64,000 nt of DNA from Chryseobacterium sp. FP211-J200 (GCF_001643375.1 NZ_LSHB01000012.1:54521-118520); one strand, 5' to 3'; counted from the stretch's first letter, positions 33,481 to 42,006 are shown. A program made the numbers and translations. The notes: generated by a model from the sequence alone, not told the origin.

Positions 33481-33933
33481 CTAACTTCCACATGCAATGT
33501 AGCACAATGGCAAACCATCAATTATGTTTGGATCTTCATCAGTTCCTTCAAAAAAAACGTGGTCGCCAAGTTCCTTGTTGGCTTGCTGATTGTGGCTTTT
33601 GAAGAGAAACTCCAAAGCTGTGAAATTTTCTCCATTATCGGCTTTGAAATGCGATACGACTTCGACTTGAAACATTCCTTGGTCGCTGTTGTCTTCGTCA
33701 AATGCATCTTCTTCGTCAAGTAAAGTTTCGTTGTCCAAAAGTTGCGAAGCGTCCGTGATCCACGCTTCATACTGGATCTGAAGTTCTGGAAAATCAAAAA
33801 CAATTTCATTCGGTTTCCACTTTTCGTCTGTTTTGTAAATGGCTTTTTGGTAATCGATAATTTCTTGATTGAATTCTTCTGTGCTCGTGTAGATTTTTGA
33901 GGAGAAACTCCACGCAATTTCGTTTAGTGTCAT
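33481..33933 (-). CDS. Hypothetical acidic protein
   Basis: A 150-residue protein with no signal peptide and an acidic stretch LLDEEDAFDEDNSDQG in the middle. It ends CYIACGS. Not recognised. Its start is 9 bases after the SUFU-domain gene stop, so the two are almost certainly co-transcribed and possibly coupled. Confidence 0.5.
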   Translation of the reverse strand: MTLNEIAWSFSSKIYTSTEEFNQEIIDYQKAIYKTDEKWKPNEIVFDFPELQIQYEAWITDASQLLDNETLLDEEDAFDEDNSDQGMFQVEVVSHFKADNGENFTALEFLFKSHNQQANKELGDHVFFEGTDEDPNIIDGLPLCYIACGS

Positions 33934-33942
33934 AGTTTGGTT

Positions 33943-34602
33943 TTATTTAATGGATAATTTTCTTAAAAGGTCAGTGATCAAAAGTTCGTTGTTGAGTTTC
34001 AGTTTTTTGATGGTTTTTTCGGTTTCATAGGTTTTCGGATTTTCCTTCAGCAGTTCATATTCTTCCGTTGTCAAGCCTACCATTTGGAGAAAAGTCACTT
34101 CGCCGTGTGGTGTTTGTATCTTACCAAGCTCAGGATCCTGGACAAATGCCAAAGCCGTAATGTCGGTGTCAAAGTCACTTCGGATAGGACCATTGGCCGG
34201 AATGAAATGAAATTCTTCAAACCATTTTCCGGAGTTGAAAACATACTTCGCAATATTCTGTAGCAAGTTGCAAGCCCAGTTGATATTGTCATCATCACTT
34301 TCTTTTTTGAGTCTGAAAGTCAGTTCAAAACCAAATTTGCTAAAGTCGCCACCTGCAGATTTTTCGTTGTAATACAATTCAGAGAAACCATACGTTACAA
34401 AATGAAAATGAGGCGTTTGTTTATCACTTTCGTAGACGCTGATTCCATCCAAAGGTTCCTCGCCTCCCAATGCGTAATGAATGATCGGCGCAAAATGTTT
34501 CGGTTCCTGATCGGGATAGATCTTCAACAATCCTGCATCTATGGCATCCCAGCCAACGGCGTCGTCTTCGGTAAATTGTTTTTGGTAATCTGTGATATGC
34601 AT
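33943..34602 (-). CDS. Suppressor of fused (SUFU) domain protein
   Basis: A 219-residue bacterial SUFU-domain protein. The order YALGGEEPLDGISVYES, then FVTYGFSELYYNE and FGFELTFRLKK, is the domain core, and LPF-type blocks FHFIPANGPI follow. Bacterial SUFU proteins are known mainly as immunity proteins near polymorphic toxins. No toxin gene is adjacent here, so it may be an orphan immunity protein. It is cytoplasmic (no signal peptide). Confidence 0.78.
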   Translation of the reverse strand: MHITDYQKQFTEDDAVGWDAIDAGLLKIYPDQEPKHFAPIIHYALGGEEPLDGISVYESDKQTPHFHFVTYGFSELYYNEKSAGGDFSKFGFELTFRLKKESDDDNINWACNLLQNIAKYVFNSGKWFEEFHFIPANGPIRSDFDTDITALAFVQDPELGKIQTPHGEVTFLQMVGLTTEEYELLKENPKTYETEKTIKKLKLNNELLITDLLRKLSIK

Positions 34603-34632
34603 CTTTGAAGTTTTTTTGTTAATTCATCAAAT

Positions 34633-35718
34633 TTATTTCCATTTTTCGTACCATTTTTTTTCTTCTGGCGTGAGGGAATTTAAGTCAGGAATATACTTTG
34701 GGTCAGGAATATACCAGTCCAAATTTTCAAAATAAGTTTTCAGTTCGGGATTTTGAAAAACGTAACCGCGTCTGGCAAAAGGTAGGTTTTTAAGAATCTT
34801 TCTTTGAAGGTCATTTTCTGGTTTGGCGATGTTTTCTGCCTGATAATAGGAATATGGCAAATAACTGAGGTCTTCAAAACCTAAAATGTTTTGAGAATAC
34901 ACAAATAGATCTCCATCAGGTTTGAAATTAATTTTCTTAAAAATGATCTTTCCTTTTTGGATATGGAATTTCAGCGCATCTTTCTCGATAAATGCGTTTG
35001 GTGTTCCTTTTACGTTTTCGGTTTTCCCAACGCCGTCGATTTTCCATTCGTTAGCAGTTTTGAAAAAAGTTTTGTTGATGAAAAATGTTTCGAAATCGCC
35101 ATTGTCTATGATCAAAGTGAAATCATCGATCTGCTTGTTTCCCCAGCGTTTTGCGGGTGAAAGCGCATATTCGAAATCGTAATTGTAGTCGATGGATCCG
35201 GAAACGTCATATTTGTAAGTGTGTTTGATGGTGTTCAAACCTTTTTTGAAATGAGCGACAAAATGATAGACGTAGAAAAAATCCACGTAGTTTCCGCTTT
35301 TGTTTCCTTCAAATTTTTTAAGGTCGATCGCTTTTATTTTTCCGGCATTATTGTACAGACTATCCGAAACGTAAGCGATATTGTATTTCAGTTTCTGATT
35401 GTTCAGTTCTACTGTGAAGTCTCTCATATAAGGATGTTGTCCGTTTTTCGGAGCGCCATCTACATCACCTTCGGGAGAAAAGGCTTCAAACCCAACGGTC
35501 AGATTTTTAGCTTCTTTTGGATTGAAAAACTCGTAGTAAACCGTCACTTCTATGTATTTGTTCTGTACCTTTTTCAAGGTCAGAATTTCTTTTTTTACAG
35601 AAATATCAGTTTCGGAAATCGGAATCAATTGGTTTCCTTTTGCGAAAAATGCACCGTCATTTGCTAGTGCACAATTGCCGGAAAGTATTAGTAGTAATAA
35701 GAATGCAAGATTTTTCAT
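34633..35718 (-). CDS. YARHG domain-containing exported protein
   Basis: A 361-residue protein with a signal peptide ending NCALAN. The C-terminal 75 residues form a YARHG domain: NLPFARRGYVFQNPELKTYF, then DWYIPDP and SLTPEEKKWYEKW. YARHG domains are thought to act outside the membrane. The first 270 residues are a beta-rich domain I do not recognise. The ATG at 35718 was chosen over an upstream start because it begins the signal peptide. Confidence 0.75.
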   Translation of the reverse strand: MKNLAFLLLLILSGNCALANDGAFFAKGNQLIPISETDISVKKEILTLKKVQNKYIEVTVYYEFFNPKEAKNLTVGFEAFSPEGDVDGAPKNGQHPYMRDFTVELNNQKLKYNIAYVSDSLYNNAGKIKAIDLKKFEGNKSGNYVDFFYVYHFVAHFKKGLNTIKHTYKYDVSGSIDYNYDFEYALSPAKRWGNKQIDDFTLIIDNGDFETFFINKTFFKTANEWKIDGVGKTENVKGTPNAFIEKDALKFHIQKGKIIFKKINFKPDGDLFVYSQNILGFEDLSYLPYSYYQAENIAKPENDLQRKILKNLPFARRGYVFQNPELKTYFENLDWYIPDPKYIPDLNSLTPEEKKWYEKWK

Positions 35719-35743
35719 AATCTTTAATTTGTTCTTGGTCATT

Positions 35744-36370
35744 CTACTTTTCTAGTTGTTTCCTTACAATTTCCAAGAGTTCGTCTTTGGTCATAAAAGT
35801 GTTGATAAAATCTTCCAAAGTGCCTTCGTTTGTCACTTCTCGGAAAAAAACAGTGTGGTCTGTTCCAAACAAAGTTGTGTTTTCTGGATCAGGGTCTGAA
35901 AGGCAGATGTAAAAATTGTCGGGATAGCTGTAAGTGTAAAAAAGCTGAAGAAAGTCTGGTGTTTTGTCGTTTGTCACTTTTATTATTTCGCTCAAATCCG
36001 TGTCATCAGCTGTAAAATCTGAATTCCATTCCTCAAAATCTGCTGTGCCTTCTTTGAAAGGTGTGAAGAGTACTGGTTGCCAAAATGACTGTCCATAACT
36101 GTCCTCTGTCAGCCGGAAATATTTGTCGATGATTTTGTCGTAAAGGGCTTGCTTATCGGTTTTTAAAAGTTCTGTATTTTCATCAATGAAATCCCCAATT
36201 CCAAAGATCGGTTCCTCTTCTTCGGCACTGGCCCACGGTGTATCAACCGGTCTTTGGTAGAGTACGGTGTCAAAGGTGATGGCTAATAGGTCATCTTTCA
36301 AAGAGCTTCCTTTCACATTGTCAACATTGCCGCCAAGTTGCTTTATTCTTTCTAAGATTTCTGTTTTCAT
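35744..36370 (-). CDS. Hypothetical protein, SMI1/KNR4-like
   Basis: A 208-residue acidic protein with no signal peptide. The N-terminus ILERIKQLGG, PIFGIGDF, and a late FGTDHTVFFREVTNEGTLEDFINTFM have the layout of SMI1/KNR4 (SUKH) immunity proteins, where an early helix is followed by a strand pair and a last helix. The match is by layout only. It lies 13 bases after the upstream lipoprotein gene. Confidence 0.45.
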   Translation of the reverse strand: MKTEILERIKQLGGNVDNVKGSSLKDDLLAITFDTVLYQRPVDTPWASAEEEEPIFGIGDFIDENTELLKTDKQALYDKIIDKYFRLTEDSYGQSFWQPVLFTPFKEGTADFEEWNSDFTADDTDLSEIIKVTNDKTPDFLQLFYTYSYPDNFYICLSDPDPENTTLFGTDHTVFFREVTNEGTLEDFINTFMTKDELLEIVRKQLEK

Positions 36371-36383
36371 ACGGTTTGGTTTT

Positions 36384-37361
36384 TTATAATTTTTCCCAGA
36401 TCATCACAAATTTGTTTTTCGCCAGGATTTTATATTTCTCAGTCTTTGGATTTTCGGAGCGAAACATTTGTCTAATTTCTAGTGGAATTCCTTCTTTTTT
36501 GTGGTTGATTGTAATGTTGTTTGCGTTTTTGTCCCAGTTCCAAGTGGTGTTGTAATCGGCGTTGCTAAGAGTTCCACACCAGCCAGACTGAGATGAGAGA
36601 TCTTGATAAATGATTTTTAGCTGATCATTTTTATTAAAAACCAGCCGCCCTTTTGTGTATTCAGAAATGGGGTCGTAATAGGGAATGTAGTCCCAATAAT
36701 TGCCGTAGATGATATCCTTAATATCTTGACTGTAATGGTCAATATGATCAGCGTTAGTCGTCACTTTAGCTAAGATCTGATACTTCCCAAAATTGTGAAA
36801 TTCCCAGAAATCATCGAAGTATTCGTCACTTTTAGCGTAGAATTCATTTTGATTCAGACCTACAGTTTTAATTAGATTGTCAAATTTCTTCTGTTTGGTT
36901 TGAAGATCAAAATTGACTGTAGATTTCCCATTTTCCTTTGAAATCTCTTTGATGATTTTGAGTTGCAGTTTCGCCGAATCATTGGACTGAAACAAAAAAT
37001 AGCGCTCAATAGAAGCGTTTTCAGGATGGAGATTTGTGGTCAGAATGAGTGTATCGTTTGCTAATTTCCAATTGCCAGAAAGGGTTTTCTCACGTTGTTG
37101 CTTAGTTTTTGTGTCAAAATATTGTTCGGAAAAAGTATGGTCTTCATTCAGTCTCAATTTTAGAAAAATAAATTCTTCAGAAAATTTCGCATCCGTCTTT
37201 TCGGAGTGTTTCTTGAACGTCTCCCAATTTGTTGGATTATAAAAATCATTTTCAGTTTTCAGTGACCCAGCGTGAAACCAAATGCCTGCAATTTCTTGAT
37301 GCTTTGACTCGCAGGCTATCAAAATAAAACTCAACGCTAATAGAATAAATTGTCTGATCAT
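36384..37361 (-). CDS. Hypothetical lipoprotein
   Basis: A 325-residue protein with a lipoprotein signal peptide; LSFILIACES gives Cys as the lipid anchor near residue 17. The first domain (GIWFHAGSLK...LSGNWKLANDTLILTT) resembles lipocalin-like repair or META-type folds, in which GxW starts the first strand. The second half is unrecognised. The ATG overlaps the TGA of a short upstream frame (ATGA), which suggests coupling to a gene that is now truncated. Confidence 0.6.
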   Translation of the reverse strand: MIRQFILLALSFILIACESKHQEIAGIWFHAGSLKTENDFYNPTNWETFKKHSEKTDAKFSEEFIFLKLRLNEDHTFSEQYFDTKTKQQREKTLSGNWKLANDTLILTTNLHPENASIERYFLFQSNDSAKLQLKIIKEISKENGKSTVNFDLQTKQKKFDNLIKTVGLNQNEFYAKSDEYFDDFWEFHNFGKYQILAKVTTNADHIDHYSQDIKDIIYGNYWDYIPYYDPISEYTKGRLVFNKNDQLKIIYQDLSSQSGWCGTLSNADYNTTWNWDKNANNITINHKKEGIPLEIRQMFRSENPKTEKYKILAKNKFVMIWEKL

Positions 37362-37519
37362 GGTTTTTTGTTTTTGAAGTTTTGATGAGGAAAGCCGCAA
37401 TTATTAAACCTATTCATCGCTTCCTTTTGTCGCGCCAGTTTCGCATCATTCTCTGTTTCATACACTGAGAGCGCGTAATTAATTTGAAATTGAAAGGAAC
37501 ATTTTTGGAGCAGATTATT
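37358..37519 (-). pseudogene. Remnant 3' end of a gene coupled to the lipoprotein gene
   Basis: An open stretch with no ATG start encodes a protein-like tail (INYALSVYETENDAKLARQK, then NRFNNCGFPHQNFKNKKP). Its TGA overlaps the ATG of the lipoprotein gene, as for a coupled operon gene. The upstream part appears deleted, since the preceding gene ends at 37515 and a stop precedes the frame at once. I do not recognise the family. Confidence 0.35.
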
Positions 37520-38054
37520 TCATTTTATCTTGATGAACAAAAGTCTTGTCAAGAACATAATACTTCTTTTTTTTATCTAATTTAAAAACCGAGATCTGTC
37601 TCTTGGATGGATTGTAAGGTTCTATTTCTTCCGAAGATATGATGGTCCACAATCCTTTTTTATCTGTCTCAAATTCAGGGTTTTTCAAGTAGTCCCTAAA
37701 TGCCAGCGTGTAATAATTGTCGTGGTGATTCAGAAATACACCGGTCATGCAACCTCCGGTTCCGCAAGCTCCTAAGTTGACCATTTTGTCAATTTTTTTA
37801 TCCGCATTGAAGTCGCCAGATTTTATGAGGTCAACTTTACCAGAACTGTCAGGAAGTTCGAGTCCGGAGTTTTCTGGAGCAGTTATTATTAGATAATTTT
37901 CATCATTTGTTTTTTCCAGGACATACAGAGTGTCCTTATCTTTTGTAAGGATATCGTTTCTTACAGAATTTCTGTAGTTCGTATTGTCCTTTCTTTCTGC
38001 CTTAATCTGACAGGTAATTAGAAGTAGTATGATGACTGTTGCGATAATTTTCAT
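37515..38054 (-). CDS. Hypothetical exported protein
   Basis: A 179-residue protein with a signal peptide (ATVIILLLITCQIKA; a Cys lies within it, but the context is not a good lipobox). A central LIKSGDFNADKKIDKMVNLGACGTGGCMTGVFL holds FG-GAP/EF-hand-like Asp-rich residues and a Cys pair. The rest is strand-rich. Unrecognised; probably periplasmic. It is in the same direction as its neighbours but behind a 217-base gap. Confidence 0.5.
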   Translation of the reverse strand: MKIIATVIILLLITCQIKAERKDNTNYRNSVRNDILTKDKDTLYVLEKTNDENYLIITAPENSGLELPDSSGKVDLIKSGDFNADKKIDKMVNLGACGTGGCMTGVFLNHHDNYYTLAFRDYLKNPEFETDKKGLWTIISSEEIEPYNPSKRQISVFKLDKKKKYYVLDKTFVHQDKMK

Positions 38055-38271
38055 TGTGTTTTGGGGTTTTATGTGTTGGCGGAATTTTTTCTATGACTAC
38101 CATGGTTGTAGTGGAAGAAGTGTCTTTTCCAACTCTCTTGGTTCCAAAAATGACTAACATGGTTTTTTATTTAAAGTTAATATTTGTTTTAAAATTTTAT
38201 TGTTTCAATATTCAGCCATCTTATAGAATCTATTCTGAATGATTTTCCATTCACCTTAAGATTACCGCACA

Positions 38272-38688
38272 TTAATTTTTCTGTCTGTTTTTCTGATAAA
38301 CATCGCGAAACATCTTGATGAGATATCTTATGATCCAAGCGGAAAATCCAATGAACACAACAGTCTGAAAGACAAATCGAAAAGGCCTGTCTTCCCAAGT
38401 GATAATTGTTTTGGAACTACCAATTCTGTTGAAATTCAAAATATATTCTCCTGCAAAAAGACCGTCTATCGCCATCGAAAGTGATAATCCTGCGAGAGCG
38501 GATAAAAATAGAAAAACGCCTAATTGCAAACTGAAAGTGCCGAAAAGTAAAACTTTATCAATGATAAAAAAGCTTGTTCTAGGTAATAGCCAATCTATCA
38601 GAAAAAATAGGATCATCAGCAATATGCCGAAGACCATAAAGGCTCCGCCTGTGATAAGTATTGGGATGATGATGTCAAAAATTTCCAT
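38272..38688 (-). CDS. Small four-helix membrane protein
   Basis: A 138-residue protein with about four transmembrane helices (residues 6-32, 43-62, 65-78 and 103-124) and a basic C-terminus. No family is recognised. It begins with a good ATG and lies in the minus-strand island between an SH3-domain protein and an exported protein. Confidence 0.5.
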   Translation of the reverse strand: MEIFDIIIPILITGGAFMVFGILLMILFFLIDWLLPRTSFFIIDKVLLFGTFSLQLGVFLFLSALAGLSLSMAIDGLFAGEYILNFNRIGSSKTIITWEDRPFRFVFQTVVFIGFSAWIIRYLIKMFRDVYQKNRQKN

Positions 38689-38755
38689 CCTGTTTTTTTT
38701 GTTTTATTTAGAGCTGGTTTTTTATTTATTTTAAATCCAGAAATTATTTAATATT

Positions 38756-39481
38756 TCAAGGAATTGTTGAGGTGATCGTTCTGGAAAATAATTTGTAATC
38801 CTTGATACAGAAAATAATGTTGTAACTGTCCGCACCATCGCCTGCATCAAAAAGTAAGTATGATTCGTCATTGTTTCCTCTGTAAACGCTCGTGTTTTCG
38901 GCATTCACCATCAGTAGATTTTTAAAAAAGTTTTTGGGGGAAATAAAAGTCTTATCTTTTGATTTGAAAACAATACTTTTAATTTCCGTCGTCTCCCCAC
39001 CGTAATAAGGAAAAGCTTTCTCGCCATCGATTAGGTAAAATCCTTCATCCGTTTGGCTGATCTTGTGGTCCGATCTTTTGAAGGCTTGAGTTTCTATAAC
39101 GACTTCGGTATCGTTATTTTGATGAATGACTTTGTTTGGATGCATTTCATTCTTTTCAAATTTTGGTAAGTTTTCCAATTCTACCAGTCGGCTTTTGTGA
39201 ACGTAGCCTGTTTTTTCTTCGCCTTCAAATTTCAAAAAATTTGATTTTTCATCAATATTGGTAGGAAACTTTATCGCAATCCAATCGTTAGATTTATTCT
39301 CTTCATCTTGCAAATAGCTGTCAATCGCGAAAACTTGATTTTCGATTATTCTGCCATTGATTTTTGAATTTTGATTTGGTTTTTCGCGAACATTGGTGTA
39401 GCCATCTATATCATTAATGATGAAAAGCTGGGCCTTACAAACTTCAAAGAAAAATAGCGAAATGAAAAGTAAGATCTTCAT
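38756..39481 (-). CDS. SH3-like domain exported protein
   Basis: A 241-residue protein with a signal peptide ending VCKAQ. Residues 25-100 form a bacterial SH3 domain: DIDGYTNVREKPNQNSKINGRI, then DWIAIKF and GYVHKSRLVEL. The remaining 130 residues are strand-rich and unrecognised. Bacterial SH3 domains often bind peptidoglycan or peptide ligands; a periplasmic role is inferred. Confidence 0.68.
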   Translation of the reverse strand: MKILLFISLFFFEVCKAQLFIINDIDGYTNVREKPNQNSKINGRIIENQVFAIDSYLQDEENKSNDWIAIKFPTNIDEKSNFLKFEGEEKTGYVHKSRLVELENLPKFEKNEMHPNKVIHQNNDTEVVIETQAFKRSDHKISQTDEGFYLIDGEKAFPYYGGETTEIKSIVFKSKDKTFISPKNFFKNLLMVNAENTSVYRGNNDESYLLFDAGDGADSYNIIFCIKDYKLFSRTITSTIP

Positions 39482-39506
39482 GATGGTTTTTAAATTTTAT
39501 GATCAA

Positions 39507-40136
39507 TCACATTTTTGCATTACTACCATAGGTTTCCTTCCAGTCTTTCGTTTCTATGAGGATTTCTTGTTGTAATTTTTGCCTTACTTCCTTCATCAGC
39601 AATTCTTTCTCTTTCCCATCAACAAATTCCGAATGATACTTGTTCTCAACAACAGCTTTGTAATTTTGCAGTAATTGTTCTTCTGATCTGTTTTTGGCTT
39701 TAATGTTTAAGAATTTGAGACCTTCCTGTTTTTTATCATTAATGTAATCTTCCTCAATGTAGATCGTCGCTTTTGATAATGATAAATTTCCATTCGTACT
39801 GACATTGTAGATTTGTTTTCGGAAACCAAATGGATAGGTCAAAATCCCTTGCAAATCTGCAGCTGCCCAATAAGTGTAGAATATGATCTTATTGTTTTTG
39901 ATATCGTAATTTCCTAATTCAATTTGAATCGAGGAACAATCGCCGTCATCCTTGTGAAGAATGTGAGTTATGATTGGCTTATTATCACGAGAAATTTTGA
40001 GCATTTTTTCGGACGAATTTTCATTATTGATAATTTTAAAATGAAAATTGTTATTGTTGATCTTAACGGTTTTTTCCTGTCCATAAGATTTAATGGACAT
40101 TATTAATAACAGAAAAATGGTAATTGTCAATCTCAA
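39507..40136 (-). CDS. Hypothetical exported protein at the head of the island
   Basis: A 209-residue protein with a signal peptide (ITIFLLLIMSIKSYGQ). It starts with TTG, as no ATG gives the signal peptide in full. The body is strand-rich, then helical and Lys/Glu-rich (KELLMKEVRQKLQQEI). Unrecognised. A TAAATTTG element lies 23 bases upstream, so this is the likely first gene of the minus-strand run. Confidence 0.5.
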   Translation of the reverse strand: MRLTITIFLLLIMSIKSYGQEKTVKINNNNFHFKIINNENSSEKMLKISRDNKPIITHILHKDDGDCSSIQIELGNYDIKNNKIIFYTYWAAADLQGILTYPFGFRKQIYNVSTNGNLSLSKATIYIEEDYINDKKQEGLKFLNIKAKNRSEEQLLQNYKAVVENKYHSEFVDGKEKELLMKEVRQKLQQEILIETKDWKETYGSNAKM

Positions 40137-40158
40137 GAAATCTTGTTTGAGGGTGTTT

Positions 40159-40166
40159 CAAATTTA
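40159..40166 (-). promoter_or_regulatory. -7 element for the minus-strand island
   Basis: On the minus strand this reads TAAATTTG, an exact TAnnTTTG. There is no TTG in the -33 window. Confidence 0.4.
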
Positions 40167-40251
40167 CAACAAGATATGTTCCACTCAGAATGATTTTCAG
40201 AATGTTATGAAAAAATAAAATGGATGAGAAGTTTCTGTCTAAGAAAAACCG

Positions 40252-40968
40252 CTAAAAATAAGATCGGATAAATCTCAATTTATGCGTGTGCTTGTTCTGG
40301 TCTTTGTTGAAGATGCCTGAAGAATCCAAACTGTCAATCCTCACTTTTCCGTGAGCGTGAATGATCTTTTGATCCGCCAAGATAAATCCAACATGAATGA
40401 TTCGCCCTTCCGAGTTTTCAAAAAATGCCAAGTCGCCCGGTTTTGCTTCCTCTATGAAAGTAAGAACTTCGCCATTTTCAGCTTGTTGGTAAGTATCTCT
40501 CGGGATTTTGATGCCATGAACTTTGTAGATGATCTGCGTGAATCCACTACAATCAATGCCGAAAAAGCTTTTTCCGCCCCACAAGTAAGGAACGTTTAGG
40601 AATTCTTTGGCGCAGTTCACAATGCTTTCGCTGAGGTCGTGCCCACGAGTTGGCGAACTGGTTTCAAAAGTAACTTCTGATCCCATTGATAGAAGCACTT
40701 TTCCACTTTCCGTCATCGTCGATTGGAAAGCTTCTTTGATGAGATTGATTTTTCGTGATGCTAAATATTCGTCTGAAACAGGCGTGATCTGTTTTGTGTC
40801 CATCCAGGCTTCGTAGTTGTCGTAATGCGTTCGGATCCTTGTCCAATTGTTGGAAACGTCTATGATGTCGGCAGATTCGCCGTACAAAAGTTGTGTGACG
40901 ATCTCACTTTTGTCGGAGCAGTCTGCTCTCAGTGGAGCGATGGAAACGTTACAAATTCCTTTATTCAT
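40252..40968 (-). CDS. C40 family (NlpC/P60) peptidase with SH3 domain
   Basis: A 238-residue cell-wall peptidase of the NlpC/P60 family, cutting peptide stems between D-Glu and the diamino acid. Residues 5-65 form an SH3 domain (PLRADCSDKSEIVTQLLYGE). The catalytic Cys is in FGIDCSGFTQ and the His in RIIHVGF, with a third polar residue in IIHAHGK. No signal peptide is seen, which is odd for a wall enzyme; a similar layout occurs in the diglutamyl-amino acid peptidase-type enzymes that act on recycled cytoplasmic muropeptides. Confidence 0.87.
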   Translation of the reverse strand: MNKGICNVSIAPLRADCSDKSEIVTQLLYGESADIIDVSNNWTRIRTHYDNYEAWMDTKQITPVSDEYLASRKINLIKEAFQSTMTESGKVLLSMGSEVTFETSSPTRGHDLSESIVNCAKEFLNVPYLWGGKSFFGIDCSGFTQIIYKVHGIKIPRDTYQQAENGEVLTFIEEAKPGDLAFFENSEGRIIHVGFILADQKIIHAHGKVRIDSLDSSGIFNKDQNKHTHKLRFIRSYF

Positions 40969-41001
40969 TTTTTGTGGATTACGAATTTAAAAGTACGAAT
41001 T

Positions 41002-41649
41002 TTATTTCTTTCTAATGAGATGCAATCCGTCTCGCAAAGGTAAGATTAGATTTTCGAAATCGGGATCTTCGGTTACGATTTTATTCACGAGTTTGATCTG
41101 TTCTGTCTGTTTGTCTTTTGGATTGTTTTCCAGAACTTTTCCGTACCAAAGCACGTTATCAATCAGGATGATGCTTCCTGACCTCAGATTTGGTTTGATG
41201 AGTTTCAAATATTCCAGATAGCTTTCTTTATCAGCATCTATGAAAATAAGGTCCCAAATTTTATCCAGTTTTTTGATCTCTTCCTTCGCATCTCCGATGA
41301 TGAATTCGATTTGGTCTTTGTAATCGCTTTCTGCGAAATATTTTTTCGGAATGTAGGCTAGATCTTCGTTCTTGTCGATCGTGTAAATTTTCCCGTCTTT
41401 GGGCAAACCTTCTGCGATACTAAGCGCAGCATAGCCTGTGAAAGTTCCAATTTCCAAAACATTTTTCGGACTGATGATATGCGACAAGATGCTCAGTAAT
41501 CTGCCTTGTAAATAGCCGGAGATCATGTGAGGTTGCGTTGTCTTTTGATAGGTTTCTTTTCTTAGTTTTTTGAGGATCACTGGTTCTTGTGAAGCGTTGT
41601 CTTCCAGGTAGCGGTCCATCTCTTTGTCTAATTCTTCGAAATAACTCAT
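41002..41649 (-). CDS. O-methyltransferase, SAM-dependent (COMT-like)
   Basis: A 215-residue class I methyltransferase. The SAM-binding glycines are in NVLEIGTFTGYAALSIAEG, the acidic ribose ligand in YTIDKNE, and a metal-binding Asp in LIFIDADKESY with DNVLW. This is the catechol/caffeoyl-CoA O-methyltransferase family, which needs divalent cation. The natural substrate is unknown. It lies 33 bases upstream of the NlpC/P60 gene, both on the minus strand. Confidence 0.88.
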   Translation of the reverse strand: MSYFEELDKEMDRYLEDNASQEPVILKKLRKETYQKTTQPHMISGYLQGRLLSILSHIISPKNVLEIGTFTGYAALSIAEGLPKDGKIYTIDKNEDLAYIPKKYFAESDYKDQIEFIIGDAKEEIKKLDKIWDLIFIDADKESYLEYLKLIKPNLRSGSIILIDNVLWYGKVLENNPKDKQTEQIKLVNKIVTEDPDFENLILPLRDGLHLIRKK

Positions 41650-41747
41650 TTGATATTCGGAGTTTGAGGTTTAAAGTCCAAAGTTAATGTAATTTGAAAC
41701 CAATTACCAATAAGTACATTTGACTTTACAAATCAATCCCAGATTAT

Positions 41748-41834
41748 AAAAGACACTTCGACTCCGCGCAGTGTTACATTTCTGATACTAAACTTGCTAT
41801 TCAAATGTCAGTTTGAGCGGAGTCGAAGACTTTT
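41748..41834. repeat. Gene-less palindromic element related to the GIY-YIG flanking repeats
   Basis: An 87-nt stem-loop with arms about 30 nt long: the left arm has cttcgactccgc (41756-41767) and the right arm gcggagtcgaag (41817-41828). The right end reads tgtcagtttgag...tcgaagac, matching the arms that flank the GIY-YIG gene at 14.4 kb in the same order and spacing. No gene lies inside. Confidence 0.7.
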
Positions 41835-41884
41835 TAAATTGAAGACCATTCTACTTAATTATAAACCAAATGTTGATTGGTAGA

Positions 41885-42006
41885 CGAAACTGCAGCCCGA
41901 CTTGAACGGAGCTCTTTTTGTCATTGCGATTCTAGAAAAGTTCCACTTACGACCTAGCTCTCTTTGCAATGACAAAAAAGCGGGAGTGGAAGGCGGAAAA
42001 GCTGCC
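41885..42006 (-). repeat. Dispersed palindromic element, GGAGCT/TCGGGGCT family, copy C (minus strand)
   Basis: Read on the minus strand it begins gggcagcttttccgcc, has an inner pair cttttttgtcattgc / gcaatgacaaaaag (positions 41966-41980 and 41914-41927) and ends gctccgttcaagtcgggctg, homologous block by block to copy B. It occupies most of the 445-base gap between the O-methyltransferase and OmpA genes, next to the element at 41748-41834. Confidence 0.6.

Noticed and set aside
38054..38242. A 62-residue plus-strand frame in the island gap
   Set aside because: It is antisense to the island, has odd composition and no family look; the gap also holds possible minus-strand remnants.
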